A DNA stretch of 64,000 nt from positions 2,356,001 to 2,420,000 of the forward strand of contig NZ_LT906443.1 of assembly GCF_900187135.1 (NCBI RefSeq). Reading direction: 5' to 3'. Source of the stretch: Corynebacterium ulcerans (GTDB lineage Bacteria > Actinomycetota > Actinomycetes > Mycobacteriales > Mycobacteriaceae). The translations under genes were made by a program, and so were the position numbers. Shown piece after piece: positions 18,123-27,524 of the stretch. Positions within the stretch are counted from its first letter, which is position 1. Every line of letters begins with the position of its first letter. The notes beneath the pieces are model-generated. The model was given only the letters and a program-made list of their open reading frames with translations, did no database searches and was not told the origin of the DNA.

Positions 18123-18914
18123 ATGAACGCAGAAAAACTACCCTCAGCAGAAAAACGCCGCCTCTTGCGCGGCCCCGTTTTGATCCGTGAATCCAAAGAC
18201 GAGCAAGCCGGGACCTACGATCAACGTCTCCTAGAGTTCCCTGCCAACAACAGCTGGCTTCACGACGACCCCTGGCGCGTCCTACGCATCCAAAGCGAGT
18301 TTGTCACTGGCTTCGATGCGCTTTCCCAACTGCCTCCCGCCGTGACGGTGTTCGGCTCTGCACGAATCGGTGCCGATCACCCTTACTACGACATGGGAGT
18401 GCGCCTAGGAAAAGAACTTGTCGCCGCCAACTACGCCGTCATCACCGGCGGTGGCCCCGGCCTCATGGAAGCAGCTAATAAAGGGGCCTGTGGGGCAGAC
18501 GGCCTCTCCGTTGGTCTGGGCATCGAACTCCCACACGAGCAAGGCATTAACAAGTACGTCGACTTAGGCCTCCACTTCAGGTACTTCTTTGCACGCAAGA
18601 CGATGTTCCTCAAATATTCGCAAGCTTTTGTCTGCTTACCCGGCGGTCTAGGGACACTCGATGAACTATTCGAGGTTCTCTGCATGGTTCAAACCGGCAA
18701 AGTGACCAACTTTCCCATCGTGTTACTAGGAGAGGGGTTCTGGGGCGGCATGGTCGAGTGGCTCAAAGACCGCCTCGTCGCAGAGGGAATGATCGCGGAG
18801 AAAGACGTAGACCTCTTCCTCGTCACGGACTCCGTGGAAGAAGCCGTCGCCCATATTGTCGGCACGCACACAACGCTATTTGAGCCTGTGAAGGATAAAA
18901 CTCAAGATGCCTAG
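18123..18914 (+). CDS. LOG-family protein (TIGR00730, lysine-decarboxylase-like fold)
   Basis: A 263-residue Rossmann-fold protein with both LOG motifs: GGGPGLMEAANKGA and PGGLGTLDELFE. Characterised members are cytokinin-activating phosphoribohydrolases or other nucleoside-monophosphate hydrolases, so release of a base from a nucleotide is the likely reaction. It starts at ATG 18123, 8 bases after the dapE stop, with TAGGAGAG as ribosome binding site (also a copy of the dispersed 7-mer). Its end overlaps folP2 by 8 bases. The mycobacterial orthologue occupies the same place. Confidence 0.9.
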   Translation: MNAEKLPSAEKRRLLRGPVLIRESKDEQAGTYDQRLLEFPANNSWLHDDPWRVLRIQSEFVTGFDALSQLPPAVTVFGSARIGADHPYYDMGVRLGKELVAANYAVITGGGPGLMEAANKGACGADGLSVGLGIELPHEQGINKYVDLGLHFRYFFARKTMFLKYSQAFVCLPGGLGTLDELFEVLCMVQTGKVTNFPIVLLGEGFWGGMVEWLKDRLVAEGMIAEKDVDLFLVTDSVEEAVAHIVGTHTTLFEPVKDKTQDA

Positions 18915-19764
18915 GAGCGCCTTCCTAGGCACTGAAGGCTTGGCCACGGTAATGGCGATCGTGAATAGGACGCCCGATTCCTTTTACGATCACGGTGCAA
19001 CTCATGCTTTCGACGCTGCAGTCGAACGCGCTGGTGCAGTGATTGCGGCCGGCGCCGGGATCGTGGACATTGGTGGGGTCAAAGCTGGACCGGGCGAATT
19101 CGTATCAATCTCTGAAGAAATAGACCGTGTAGTGCCGGTGATCGCTGCGGTGCATGAAGCCTTTCCCGATACGACCATCTCGGTGGACACGTGGCGCGCG
19201 GAAGTCGCCGAATTAGCTGTCGACGCAGGAGCGGCACTCATCAACGACACATGGGCAGGCCACGACCCAGAGCTCGTGGAGGTCGCTGGCGATCGCAGGG
19301 TCGGCTATGTCTGCTCGCACACCGGCGGAGTGATCCCTAGGACAAGGCCGTATCGCGTGCATTACGACGACGTGGTGTCCGCAGTTATCGACGAAACTAC
19401 GCGGCAAGCGGAACATGCAGTGTCCCTAGGAGTGCCAGAGGACAAGATATTCATTGACCCCACGCATGATTTCGGCAAAAACACTTTTCACGGGCTTGAA
19501 CTTTTACGCCGAATCGATGACATCGTGGCGACCGGCTGGCCAGTCCTCATGGCGCTGTCCAATAAGGACTTTATTGGGGAAACGCTTGCGCGGAGCGTCG
19601 ATAAGCGTGTCTCTGGAACCTTGGCGGCAACGGCGTGGTCTGCGGAACGAGGCGTGGCGGCGTTTCGTTCGCATCAAATAGAAGAGACAATCGACGTGAT
19701 TAGGATGACGGCGGCGATTCAAGGAACGATTCCTCCACTGAAAACAACCAGAGGTCTGGCGTGA
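18907..19764 (+). CDS. folP2: Dihydropteroate-synthase-like protein FolP2
   Basis: A 285-residue TIM-barrel protein of the dihydropteroate synthase family. The first motif NRTPDSFYDHG is DHPS-like, but where true DHPS has a GGESTRPG loop that binds the pterin and pABA this protein has GGVKAGPG, losing the Thr-Arg pair; the later SRK segment is SNKDFIG. The mycobacterial FolP2 at the same locus was reported not to act as DHPS, so this is probably also a non-canonical enzyme. ATG 18907 overlaps the LOG gene by 8 bases and the stop overlaps gpgS as GTGA. True folP would be elsewhere. Confidence 0.88.
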   Translation: MPRSAFLGTEGLATVMAIVNRTPDSFYDHGATHAFDAAVERAGAVIAAGAGIVDIGGVKAGPGEFVSISEEIDRVVPVIAAVHEAFPDTTISVDTWRAEVAELAVDAGAALINDTWAGHDPELVEVAGDRRVGYVCSHTGGVIPRTRPYRVHYDDVVSAVIDETTRQAEHAVSLGVPEDKIFIDPTHDFGKNTFHGLELLRRIDDIVATGWPVLMALSNKDFIGETLARSVDKRVSGTLAATAWSAERGVAAFRSHQIEETIDVIRMTAAIQGTIPPLKTTRGLA

Positions 19765-20495
19765 AAATCTCTGTGGTAATTCCTGCGCTCAACGAGGAAG
19801 CAACGGTAGGAGATGTCGTGCGTGTGGCTGCTGCAGCGCAACCATGGGAAATCCTCGTCATCGATTCTGATTCCACCGATGCAACTGCTGTCGAGGCGCG
19901 CCGGGCAGGAGCTCGCGTCCTGAACTGGAAAGAACCCGTGGCGCTGCCACCGCGAGTAGGAAAAGGGGAGGCCCTCTGGCGAGGAGTAGCCGCCGCCACC
20001 GGCGACGTCATCGTATTCCTCGACGCCGATTTAACAGAGATCGCTCCCACGATTGTGGCCGATCTGTCGGCCCCGTTACGTGACCCGGACATTCACCTAG
20101 TCAAGGCCGCGTACCAGCGGGCTTTCGCTTCCTCTCCTAGTGGCGGCGGGCGCGTCACTGAACTGACGGCAAAGCCACTGCTGCGCGCAGTGTTTCCGGA
20201 ACTTACGCGAATCACTCAGCCACTAGGAGGGGAATATGCGATCCGCGCTGACACTGCCCGCAGCCTGCCCTTCGTTGATGGTTATGGGGTGGAGGTCGGA
20301 TTGCTTATCGACGTCGCCCGCCTCCATGGCTCGGCCGCGATAGCAGAGGTGAACGTCGGCAGGCGTGCCCATCGCAATCGGCCGCTGGAGGAGCTTGCCC
20401 CGATGGCTGACGTCGTGGCGGAAACTATCCTGAGCCGTGCTGGTGTGGTGAAGCCGCGAGTAGGAGAGAGGCCTGCGCTAAAGTCCTTATCCTAG
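19761..20495 (+). CDS. gpgS: Glucosyl-3-phosphoglycerate synthase GpgS
   Basis: A 244-residue GT-A-fold glycosyltransferase (GT81 type). It transfers glucose from NDP-glucose to 3-phosphoglycerate, the first step toward glucosylglycerate and methylglucose lipopolysaccharide-type compounds. N-terminal VVIPALNEEATVGDV and VIDSDSTDAT bind the nucleotide, and FLDADL carries the metal-binding DxD. The family's usual length is a little over 300; this copy is shorter, mainly in the C-terminus. It starts at GTG 19761 within the folP2 stop, so it is translationally coupled. Confidence 0.88.
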   Translation: MKISVVIPALNEEATVGDVVRVAAAAQPWEILVIDSDSTDATAVEARRAGARVLNWKEPVALPPRVGKGEALWRGVAAATGDVIVFLDADLTEIAPTIVADLSAPLRDPDIHLVKAAYQRAFASSPSGGGRVTELTAKPLLRAVFPELTRITQPLGGEYAIRADTARSLPFVDGYGVEVGLLIDVARLHGSAAIAEVNVGRRAHRNRPLEELAPMADVVAETILSRAGVVKPRVGERPALKSLS

Positions 20496-20523
20496 GGAGC
20501 AAGTAGAAAGGACTCGTGCTGCT

Positions 20524-20811
20524 ATGGTGTCGTGGATTGTGCTCATAGTTTTATTAGTGATCTTCGTCGCTGTGTTGTCGTGGCTTCTGGGAATGTTGTT
20601 TGGGCGTGGGGAAGCCGTGGAGCCGTTGGCTGCGTCGTTAGGCTTGACGAGTCAGAATGTGGATGCTGTGCGCCGTGGCGACCTGGAATCGGTGCGATTT
20701 GATACGGTGCTGCGTGGGTATCGCCAAGATCAGGTGGATGCGGTGATTGGGGAGCTCGAGCAGCAGGTGAGAGAGCTGCGTAGTCGGGCACTTCCTAGGA
20801 GAAGCGAGTAG
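20524..20811 (+). CDS. Small membrane protein with DivIVA-like segment
   Basis: A 95-residue protein with one N-terminal membrane helix (residues 4-26) and, after a linker, FDTVLRGYRQDQVDAVIGEL, matching the start of the DivIVA domain, with a short predicted coiled coil. DivIVA/Wag31-like proteins mark poles in corynebacteria; this membrane-tethered fragment may dock to such a scaffold. It follows gpgS by 28 bases, as in mycobacteria. Confidence 0.8.
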   Translation: MVSWIVLIVLLVIFVAVLSWLLGMLFGRGEAVEPLAASLGLTSQNVDAVRRGDLESVRFDTVLRGYRQDQVDAVIGELEQQVRELRSRALPRRSE

Positions 20812-20889
20812 ACTGGTTGGATGTGATGATCGATAGTTTTTATCGACAAAGTTTTTCAATGCAATAGAGTGTAAGGGATCGGTGATTGC

Positions 20890-21057
20890 ATGGCAGCCAT
20901 GAAACCTCGTACAGGTAATGGGCCGATGGAAGCTGTTTTCGAGAGCCGCAAGATTGTGATGCGGATTCCTACCGACGGTGGTGGACGTTTGGTCATCGAG
21001 CTTAATAAGGAAGAAGCCGCCGAGCTTGGTGCTTTACTGACCGAAGTATCTCAATAA
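20890..21057 (+). CDS. DUF3117 family protein
   Basis: A 55-residue ORF starting at ATG 20890 and ending TAA at 21055-21057. It begins MAAMKPRTGNGPMEAVFESR and contains IVMRIPTDGGGRLVIEL and a Glu/Ala-rich end. This is the full-length DUF3117 protein, present in nearly all mycolic-acid actinobacteria and located just after gpgS in them. The function is unknown. It has its own 78-base upstream region. Confidence 0.93.
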   Translation: MAAMKPRTGNGPMEAVFESRKIVMRIPTDGGGRLVIELNKEEAAELGALLTEVSQ

Positions 21058-21086
21058 AAATTATTTGATCAAGGAGCCCATGTAGC

Positions 21087-21953
21087 GTGCTTTCACATGT
21101 CATTGATGTTCTTGCCGATCCTACTGACGGAACACCACTGAGCTTGGTCGACGACTCCACAAGGCTCGTGTCTGAATCAGGACACAGCTTTGATGTCGCA
21201 CGTCAGGGCTATGTGACACTTGCAGGAGGCGCTGGTCTGCGTTACTCCGGCGATGATACGTCGATGATACGTGCCCGCGAAACCTTCCTATCCAGTGGGC
21301 ACTTTGCACCATTCGTAGAAGCAGTAAGCGCTGCGGTGCATACCGTTCTCGACGAGGCTGGCGTTGCCGACGACGCCCGCCCCACGATCTGCGAGATCGG
21401 CGCCGGAACGGGATACTATCTAGCGCACACGCTTGACGACGTCGACAACTCCGTCGGGCTCGGCATCGACGTATCCGTCCCCGCCGCCAAACTTCTAGCA
21501 AAATGTCATCCGCGCGTAGGAGCTGTAGTCGCCGACGCCTGGTCCCGCCTTCCTATCCAAGACGCCTCTATAGACGCCATCACCGTCATCTTTGCGCCCA
21601 GAAATGCTTCCGAGTTTGCCCGTGTGCTTAAACCAGGTGGCCAAGTCATCGTGCTCACCGCCGATACCGGCCACCTCGGCGAGCTGCGCGATCCTCTTGG
21701 CATCATTGATGTGGAACAAGGAAAAGTACAAAGGATGATCGATCAGGCCGCCGGGCATCTTACGCCAGTAGGAGAGCCAGAGCCTGTCCAATTCACTATG
21801 CGCTTAGACCAGGACTCTATAGCCACCCAAATTGGGATGAGCCCCTCGGCTCGCCACATCCACCCAGATGTTTTGGCTGAGAGGATCGCAACGCTGCCAC
21901 CAGTGATGGACGTGACGGCGAGGGCTATGATTACTCGTTTCACAAAGGTCTAA
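21087..21953 (+). CDS. RlmA/TlrB-like methyltransferase
   Basis: A 288-residue class I SAM-dependent methyltransferase. The SAM motif is EIGAGTGYYLAHTLD (about 109-123), followed by LGIDVS and VVADAWSRLPI; the N-terminal HSFDVARQGYVTL matches the start of the 23S rRNA (guanine-N1) methyltransferase group RlmA/TlrB. The zinc-binding cysteines that open RlmA are absent here (DPTDGTPL in their place), as in many actinobacterial relatives. rRNA methylation is therefore likely but unproved. It starts at GTG 21087 with AAGGAG upstream and ends in a strong terminator. Confidence 0.82.
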   Translation: MLSHVIDVLADPTDGTPLSLVDDSTRLVSESGHSFDVARQGYVTLAGGAGLRYSGDDTSMIRARETFLSSGHFAPFVEAVSAAVHTVLDEAGVADDARPTICEIGAGTGYYLAHTLDDVDNSVGLGIDVSVPAAKLLAKCHPRVGAVVADAWSRLPIQDASIDAITVIFAPRNASEFARVLKPGGQVIVLTADTGHLGELRDPLGIIDVEQGKVQRMIDQAAGHLTPVGEPEPVQFTMRLDQDSIATQIGMSPSARHIHPDVLAERIATLPPVMDVTARAMITRFTKV

Positions 21954-21969
21954 CCTCCTTCCTACGGAC

Positions 21970-22016
21970 GAAAAAGCCGTCCCCAGGAATTCTTCATTCC
22001 CGGGGACGGCTTTTTC
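21970..22016. terminator. Bidirectional rho-independent terminator
   Basis: Arms 21970-21990 and 21996-22016 form a 21-bp stem with one mismatch and a 5-base loop, bordered by A5 and T5 runs. It separates the methyltransferase gene from the converging GH32 gene. Confidence 0.92.
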
Positions 22017-22027
22017 GTGCCGTGAGA

Positions 22028-23479
22028 TTAACGCACGGGTCCTTCCTCGTCTTCGTCTGTGAAAAGGACGCTCTTCATCGGACGGATTTCGTCGGTGTGA
22101 GAGATGCTTGCGCCCTCGCTAGGAACAACCGCGAACTCCTCGCAGTGTCCGTTGAAGTACACACGGCTGGCCATTGCCACCTGCCCTCCATCGGCGAAGA
22201 CCTCTACGGTGGACCCATCCACAATGATTGTCATCGAGTCTGTATCGCCTTCAGTCAGCGGAGCGATAGCAATATCATCGCCGAGATGCTGGGGGTTCAT
22301 AGACCTGTCTAATTCAAGTAAATCGCCACGGTGGGTGATCGTGGCTGCGACTTGGCCCGTGGAGTCATGCAACTCGATGGTAATTTCTTCTCCTTCAGGA
22401 ACATCCATGATGGACGTCCACATGGAGGCGTAGTCGGAGCTTTTAACGGCGCTAGGAAGGCCGGTTACTGGCGTGTGGTAAATCTTTCCGCCCTGCAACG
22501 TCATCTTCCTAGGGAAGGACAAACAGTTGGCCCACTTTTCTTCGATGAAGCTTAAGTGCTTGCTGGGGTCGTCGAGACGCCCGATTCCGTTCATGAGCCC
22601 AAACACATAAGCAGTGTCGTAGCGGTGCTCATCGAGGTCGTTGAGTGCCTCGGCGGTGTAGTTGGTGTTGCGTGGTCGGGTGAAGTCGTGCCCGTAGTCG
22701 AGTCGTTCAAAGGGCGAATCGACGGTGAAAATGCGGCCGCTGAGCGTTCCGACGAGGTACCCTGAGCGGTCGATACCGCCGGTTTCTACGGTAACGATGA
22801 GGATGTCGTAAATGTTGTTGTCGACTTCGTCGCGAAGCCGGATAATGCGTGGAGCTACGAGCCTTTCGCCCTCGACGCCAGAGTCTCCGACGATTTTTAG
22901 CGGACCGCGCAAGGACCAATCGACTCCGTCGCGTGAGTCAAGGATGGCAAGAGTAGGAGAGGCTACGTCGCCTGTCACGGCAAGCATGATCCAACCTTTA
23001 TGTCCCTCCTCGCGGTCGTCTTCGGTAGCCCAATTAGGGACCACGCAGGGGGAGCGGAAGTTGTTGAGTCCCTCGCGGTCATCGACCACCCTTCCTACGC
23101 GGCGCACATGCGGATCGATCATGGAAGGATCATCGCTGATGTCAGCGGCTGTACTGTCGATCTCTGCGATTTCTGCTAAATGAACGGAGTCGCCGCTAGG
23201 AGAGACAGAAGTGAAATAGAGATGGGCAGTGTTATCCGTAGACGTCACCGACCCGGCACGCACTCGGATTTCGTCGTTGTCAGGGGCTAGGACGTCGTCG
23301 CAAATATCCCAGTCGAAAGGAGTTTCGTCTGCCACAGTGTGAGCCCATCGAGCCCCGGAGTCTAATTTGGGGCGGAACTGGTGGAAGACATGCCACGTTT
23401 GGCCGTCGAAAAGTGCTCCCGCTGGAGCGTCGAGGACGCCTGTTTCCGGAGTGACATGTAGTTCGGGGCGGTGTGCCAT
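22028..23479 (-). CDS. GH32-like protein, catalytic residues apparently lost
   Basis: A 483-residue protein with the five-bladed propeller and C-terminal beta-sandwich layout of GH32 (invertase/levanase/sucrose-6-P hydrolase). GALFDGQTWHVFHQFRP, RWAHTVADE and VRAGSVTSTDNTAHLYFTS match conserved GH32 segments. The catalytic motifs are changed: the nucleophile motif NDPNG reads DAPAG (residues 17-21), FRDP reads FRSP, and the acid/base motif ECPD seems to be replaced by VAPR. It therefore looks like a binding protein or pseudoenzyme, or an enzyme with another mechanism. It follows budA by 11 bases and should be co-transcribed with it. Confidence 0.75.
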   Translation of the reverse strand: MAHRPELHVTPETGVLDAPAGALFDGQTWHVFHQFRPKLDSGARWAHTVADETPFDWDICDDVLAPDNDEIRVRAGSVTSTDNTAHLYFTSVSPSGDSVHLAEIAEIDSTAADISDDPSMIDPHVRRVGRVVDDREGLNNFRSPCVVPNWATEDDREEGHKGWIMLAVTGDVASPTLAILDSRDGVDWSLRGPLKIVGDSGVEGERLVAPRIIRLRDEVDNNIYDILIVTVETGGIDRSGYLVGTLSGRIFTVDSPFERLDYGHDFTRPRNTNYTAEALNDLDEHRYDTAYVFGLMNGIGRLDDPSKHLSFIEEKWANCLSFPRKMTLQGGKIYHTPVTGLPSAVKSSDYASMWTSIMDVPEGEEITIELHDSTGQVAATITHRGDLLELDRSMNPQHLGDDIAIAPLTEGDTDSMTIIVDGSTVEVFADGGQVAMASRVYFNGHCEEFAVVPSEGASISHTDEIRPMKSVLFTDEDEEGPVR

Positions 23480-23490
23480 GAATTATTCTC

Positions 23491-24231
23491 CTAGCTCTTT
23501 ACTTCCGTGGCATGAATTTGTTGGTCTAAGTCATCTGGTGCCAAGGACGCCATACTGAAATCGTGGGTGAGAGGAAGCCTGAGCTGTAGGTCAGTGCCAG
23601 GGCATACCTCTATGGTTCCATCGGTCATGGTGAAATCAAGGACGTGCCCGCCGGCAGTACGTGCATCGTCGACATAGTGGACATGGCAACCAGGGACACC
23701 GATGCCTTTTTCATAAACAGGAGTCCTAAATCCCGCGATAGTTCCGGTCGTGTCGTGGAATACAAGTTCGGCGTCATCGCAGGTTGCTTCCATCATGGGG
23801 CGGTAAGGGCGTTCCTGTTTGGTGACAGTTCTTACCGACACATGACTGAACGTTCCTGTGATGCGGACGGCGTACATGTAGTTCTCGCTAGGAAGGAGGG
23901 AAGAGATGAACCTGCTGAGCTCTTCCCGTTTCATCCCGTGTGGTGCATCTGCGCTGATGCGTGGCACAAAGTTGGTTGCTATGGCGAAAGGGCTGCGTTG
24001 ATCGAGCGTAGCTACGCGTGCTGAGCCATCTCCGCGTAGCTGGTAGCAGACCCCGTCTAGAATGACCATTTCTCCATCGAGTGCATCGAATGTGCCGATG
24101 CCAAAGTTTCCGTGGCCGAGAAGCTCGCTGATGGAGATTTCGCCGTCGTAGATGCCGTCGAGAAGCGCGGTCATCAGTGAACTCTGAAAAATAGTGTGGC
24201 GCTCAGTTAACAGAGCCTTATGGTCACTCAT
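23491..24231 (-). CDS. budA: Alpha-acetolactate decarboxylase
   Basis: A 246-residue zinc enzyme converting 2-acetolactate to acetoin. Family hallmarks are present: SSLMTALLDGIYDG, LLGHGNFGIGTFDALDGE, YQLRGDGSA, and the metal-binding region CHVHYVDDARTAGGHVLDF with its three His. Length fits the family. It is the first gene of a two-gene unit with the GH32-like protein. No acetolactate synthase gene adjoins, so substrate would come from branched-chain amino acid synthesis or overflow pyruvate metabolism (inference). Confidence 0.93.
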   Translation of the reverse strand: MSDHKALLTERHTIFQSSLMTALLDGIYDGEISISELLGHGNFGIGTFDALDGEMVILDGVCYQLRGDGSARVATLDQRSPFAIATNFVPRISADAPHGMKREELSRFISSLLPSENYMYAVRITGTFSHVSVRTVTKQERPYRPMMEATCDDAELVFHDTTGTIAGFRTPVYEKGIGVPGCHVHYVDDARTAGGHVLDFTMTDGTIEVCPGTDLQLRLPLTHDFSMASLAPDDLDQQIHATEVKS

Positions 24232-24279
24232 GCTCGCCTAGAATAGTCGCGCTTCCTAGATCTTGCAGGGGACGTGCGA

Positions 24280-25452
24280 CTAGGAGAGGGAACGGTAAAC
24301 ATCAATGGTCTGCTGCGCAATCGACGCCCACGAGAAATCATTGACCGCGCGGGTTCGTCCGATGCTTCCATATGCCTCGACTAGGTGGGGACGCGCGATG
24401 AGTTCGTTGACCGCGTGCGCTAGGTCGCGTTCAAAGCCCTCGGTGTCGGTCTCGTCGTAGTGGACTAGAGTTCCGGTGTGTCCGTCTACAACGACCTCGG
24501 GGATGCCCCCGACATCTGAGGCGATGACGGCTGTACCACAGGCCATGGCCTCTAGGTTGACGATCCCTAAGGGCTCGTAGATCGAGGGGCACACGAAGAC
24601 ATCCGCGGCGCTAAGAATTTCTTGGATCTTCTCCTTGGGCAGCATGTCCTGGACCCATATGATGCCGTCGCGTTCGCTTTGTAGCTTCTTGACGAGACCA
24701 CGGATCCGTGCAGCAATTTCCGGAGTATCGGGGGCGCCGGCGCAGAGGACCAGCTGAATCTCCGGGTCAAAATGGCGTGCGGCTTTGATGAGATGTTCGA
24801 CGCCTTTTTGCCGTGTGATCCTTCCTACAAAGGCTGCGATCGGGCGGTGGGGAGATACCCCAAGCTCCATCAGCACAGAGTTTTCTGCCTGGCTGAATGT
24901 GGGGCGAGGGCGCCACAGATCAGTGTCTATGCCGTTAAGAACAACTTTGACCTTGTCGGCGTCGATACGCGGGTAGGCCGCGAGCACTGATTCTTTCATT
25001 TTCGCGGAAACCGCGATGATGGCATCAGCATTTTCCATGGCGTTGCGCTCAGACCAGGAAGAGATGTCGTAGCCTCCTCCTAGCTGTTCGCGTTTCCACG
25101 GGCGGTCTGGCTCGAGCGAGTGGGCTGTGACCACGTGCGGGATGCCATTCAAAAGTCCCGCGAGGTGCCCTCCTAGTCCCGCATACCACGTATGAGAGTG
25201 GACAACATCTACGTCGCGTATTGCATTGGCCATGCGAAGCCCAGTGGATAACGTGGCAATAGCTGCGTTGGAATCAGCTAAAGCCTCGTCGACGCCGTGG
25301 ACGTAAACATCAGGTTCTGTTCGGGGTGCCCCCATGCAATGCACCTGGACAGGGACGATTTGGCGCATAAAACGGGTCAACTCGGCGACGTGAACGCCGG
25401 CGCCGCCGTAGATCTCTGGTGGGTATTCCTTAGATAACATCGCAACTCTCAT
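24280..25452 (-). CDS. glgA: Actinobacterial GT4 glycogen synthase GlgA/GlgM
   Basis: A 390-residue retaining GT4 glycosyltransferase. N-terminal [19 protein letters not shown] is the acceptor-side glycine loop and [14 protein letters not shown] is the E-x7-E donor motif. The actinobacterial enzyme uses ADP-glucose, in mycobacteria mostly to make maltose-1-phosphate, in C. glutamicum for glycogen. It is divergent from glgC, which makes ADP-glucose; the two share roughly 100 bases of upstream DNA. Confidence 0.92.
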   Translation of the reverse strand: MRVAMLSKEYPPEIYGGAGVHVAELTRFMRQIVPVQVHCMGAPRTEPDVYVHGVDEALADSNAAIATLSTGLRMANAIRDVDVVHSHTWYAGLGGHLAGLLNGIPHVVTAHSLEPDRPWKREQLGGGYDISSWSERNAMENADAIIAVSAKMKESVLAAYPRIDADKVKVVLNGIDTDLWRPRPTFSQAENSVLMELGVSPHRPIAAFVGRITRQKGVEHLIKAARHFDPEIQLVLCAGAPDTPEIAARIRGLVKKLQSERDGIIWVQDMLPKEKIQEILSAADVFVCPSIYEPLGIVNLEAMACGTAVIASDVGGIPEVVVDGHTGTLVHYDETDTEGFERDLAHAVNELIARPHLVEAYGSIGRTRAVNDFSWASIAQQTIDVYRSLS

Positions 25453-25554
25453 ACTGTTGAGAGTAACTATGTCGCCGACATTTTGTTGAGTGTTATGTAT
25501 CCCAGTGCTGAAGATTTCCTGCGGAACTTATCATTTACCATTACATTGGGCAGT

Positions 25555-26772
25555 GTGAGGAGCCAACAGAACGTCTTAGCAATCGTGCTCGCCGGAGGAG
25601 AAGGCAAACGTCTTTATCCCCTTACAGAGGACCGGGCAAAGCCTGCAGTCCCATTCGGCGGCACCTACCGACTGATCGACTTTGTCCTGTCTAACCTGGT
25701 TAATGCGGGGTATCTGAAGATTTGTGTGCTCACGCAGTACAAATCGCACTCCCTTGACCGCCATATTTCACAATCGTGGCAGTTTAGCGGTCCAACCAGT
25801 CAATATATTGCGTCTGTCCCAGCCCAGCAGCGCTTAGGAAAACGCTGGTACCAGGGTTCGGCAGATGCCATTTTGCAGTCTCTGAACTTGGTGTATGACG
25901 AGATGCCGGATTACGTGATCGTTTTTGGAGCAGATCACGTCTACCGGATGGACCCTGAACAGATGGTGGCCGATCACATTGCGTCGGGCAAGTCTGTGAC
26001 AGTGGCCGGCATCCGCATCCCACGCAACGAAGCAAGCGCCTTTGGCTGCATACAGGCAGATGAAAACAACAACATCACGGAGTTCCTCGAAAAGCCCCAG
26101 GACCCGCCGGGGACCCCCGACGACCCAGAGATGACCTATGCCTCCATGGGCAACTATGTCTTTAGCACCAAAGCGCTTATCGACGCCCTCAAAGTGGACG
26201 AATCCAATGCTGACTCCGATCATGACATGGGTGGGGACATAATCCCGTACTTTGTGTCTTTGGGTGAAGCCAACGTCTATGACTTCAATAAAAACGTAGT
26301 CCCAGGGTCAACGGAACGCGACCGCGGCTATTGGCGAGACGTCGGAACGATCGATGCGTTCTACGAGGCCCACATGGACCTTATATCCGTGCATCCTATT
26401 TTTAATCTCTACAACCAGCAGTGGCCTATTCGCTCTACCGATCTTGGCGATCTCCCACCAGCGAAGTTTGTGCAGGGAGGAATTGCGCAGTCGTCGATGG
26501 TGGCACAGGGGTCGATTATTTCTGCAGCAACAGTGAGAAACTCTGTGTTGTCCACAGACGTTGTTATCGAGGAAGGCGCCACAGTCGAGGGGTCAGTTCT
26601 CATGCCGGGCGTAAGAATCGGAAAAGGCGCAGTGGTACGCCACTGCATCCTGGACAAGAACGTTGTGGTCTGCGACGGAACGCTTATCGGCGTGGACCGC
26701 GACCGGGACTCGCAACGCTTCCAAATCAGCCCCGGTGGCGTGGTCGTTGTAGGTAAAAACCAAGTGGTCTAA
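25555..26772 (+). CDS. glgC: Glucose-1-phosphate adenylyltransferase GlgC
   Basis: A 405-residue nucleotidyltransferase making ADP-glucose. N-terminal [30 protein letters not shown] signature (quoted core: [11 protein letters not shown]), [25 protein letters not shown] and YWRDVGT are typical; the C-terminus is a left-handed beta helix. GTG 25555 is chosen because it gives the family's normal 405 residues; a reading from 25483 adds 24 residues not usual in the family. TACATT at 25542-25547 lies the right distance upstream for a leaderless mRNA, and no ribosome binding site is seen. Confidence 0.93.
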   Translation: MRSQQNVLAIVLAGGEGKRLYPLTEDRAKPAVPFGGTYRLIDFVLSNLVNAGYLKICVLTQYKSHSLDRHISQSWQFSGPTSQYIASVPAQQRLGKRWYQGSADAILQSLNLVYDEMPDYVIVFGADHVYRMDPEQMVADHIASGKSVTVAGIRIPRNEASAFGCIQADENNNITEFLEKPQDPPGTPDDPEMTYASMGNYVFSTKALIDALKVDESNADSDHDMGGDIIPYFVSLGEANVYDFNKNVVPGSTERDRGYWRDVGTIDAFYEAHMDLISVHPIFNLYNQQWPIRSTDLGDLPPAKFVQGGIAQSSMVAQGSIISAATVRNSVLSTDVVIEEGATVEGSVLMPGVRIGKGAVVRHCILDKNVVVCDGTLIGVDRDRDSQRFQISPGGVVVVGKNQVV

Positions 26773-26787
26773 AAGGCCGCCACACGG

Positions 26788-26821
26788 CTGGGTGTGCGAC
26801 TATACAAAGTCGTGCACCCAG
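26788..26821. terminator. Bidirectional terminator between glgC and the methyltransferase
   Basis: Arms 26788-26801 and 26808-26821 pair at 12 of 14 positions around a 6-base loop; TTACTTTTT follows. It directly abuts the stop of the converging gene. Confidence 0.75.
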
Positions 26822-27478
26822 TTACTTTTTGGTGACCAGCGTGATTCCGGCTCCTAACGGGAGGCGAGCGACGATCACGTTATCGAGGGAAGAAATGTAC
26901 TCGTCTGCTTCCCGCGCTGCGGCGGTATCCCGATCCTTCCTAGTCGCGTCGGCAAGCGTGCCGTCGAGAAGCGAATCAGCGAGCACCAGTACGCCGCCAG
27001 TGGCTAGGAGGGGGAGAGCAGCATCTGTGAAGGCCTTGAGGTCCACAGGGGAGACCTCGCCATAAACAATGTTGTAAGAATCTGCGGCCAATCGTCCCAT
27101 GACGTCGAGCGGGCGAGAGGGAAGGAAACGAATACGGGATGGCGAGTAGCCAGCGTCGCGGAACGTTTGTTTAGCTCGTTTTTGATGCTCCGGCTCGGGG
27201 TCAATACACGTTAAGATCCCGGAGTCGCTCAATCCTGCGAGAAGATGAAGCCCAACGACGCCCGCCGCAGGGGTGACAGCGATAGCCCCCTGTGCACGCG
27301 CGGTAGCGGCTAGCGTGGTGAGGAGAGCACCCGTCATCGTATCGGGAAGTGCGAGACCGAATTCTTGTGCATCCTCACACGCAGCGGCGAGGACATCGCC
27401 GACGATGGCGGTCGACTCAATGTAGTCGCGGAGGTAATCGTTAGAAGCATTCACAATGGTTAAGTCTAGGTAAAACAT
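26822..27478 (-). CDS. O-methyltransferase-like protein
   Basis: A 218-residue class I methyltransferase of the caffeoyl-CoA/catechol O-methyltransferase group (methyltransf_3). AIAVTPAAGVVGLHLL takes the place of the usual SAM-binding glycine loop (normally E-x-G-x-G), so motif I is weakened; LTCIDPEPEHQKRA holds the acidic ribose-binding residue. Convergent to glgC and divergent to sigE, as in mycobacteria. The start is taken at ATG 27478; a TTG at 27496 is possible. The substrate is unknown. Confidence 0.8.
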   Translation of the reverse strand: MFYLDLTIVNASNDYLRDYIESTAIVGDVLAAACEDAQEFGLALPDTMTGALLTTLAATARAQGAIAVTPAAGVVGLHLLAGLSDSGILTCIDPEPEHQKRAKQTFRDAGYSPSRIRFLPSRPLDVMGRLAADSYNIVYGEVSPVDLKAFTDAALPLLATGGVLVLADSLLDGTLADATRKDRDTAAAREADEYISSLDNVIVARLPLGAGITLVTKK

Positions 27479-27524
27479 CGGGGAAATAGTGCACAACGCG
27501 CAGGTTGTGACATCTGTGGCGTAT

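Noticed and set aside
24245..24281. TAGTCGC/GCGACTA inverted repeat after glgA
   Set aside because: Only 7 pairs with a loop of 23 bases and no T-run; too weak to call a terminator.
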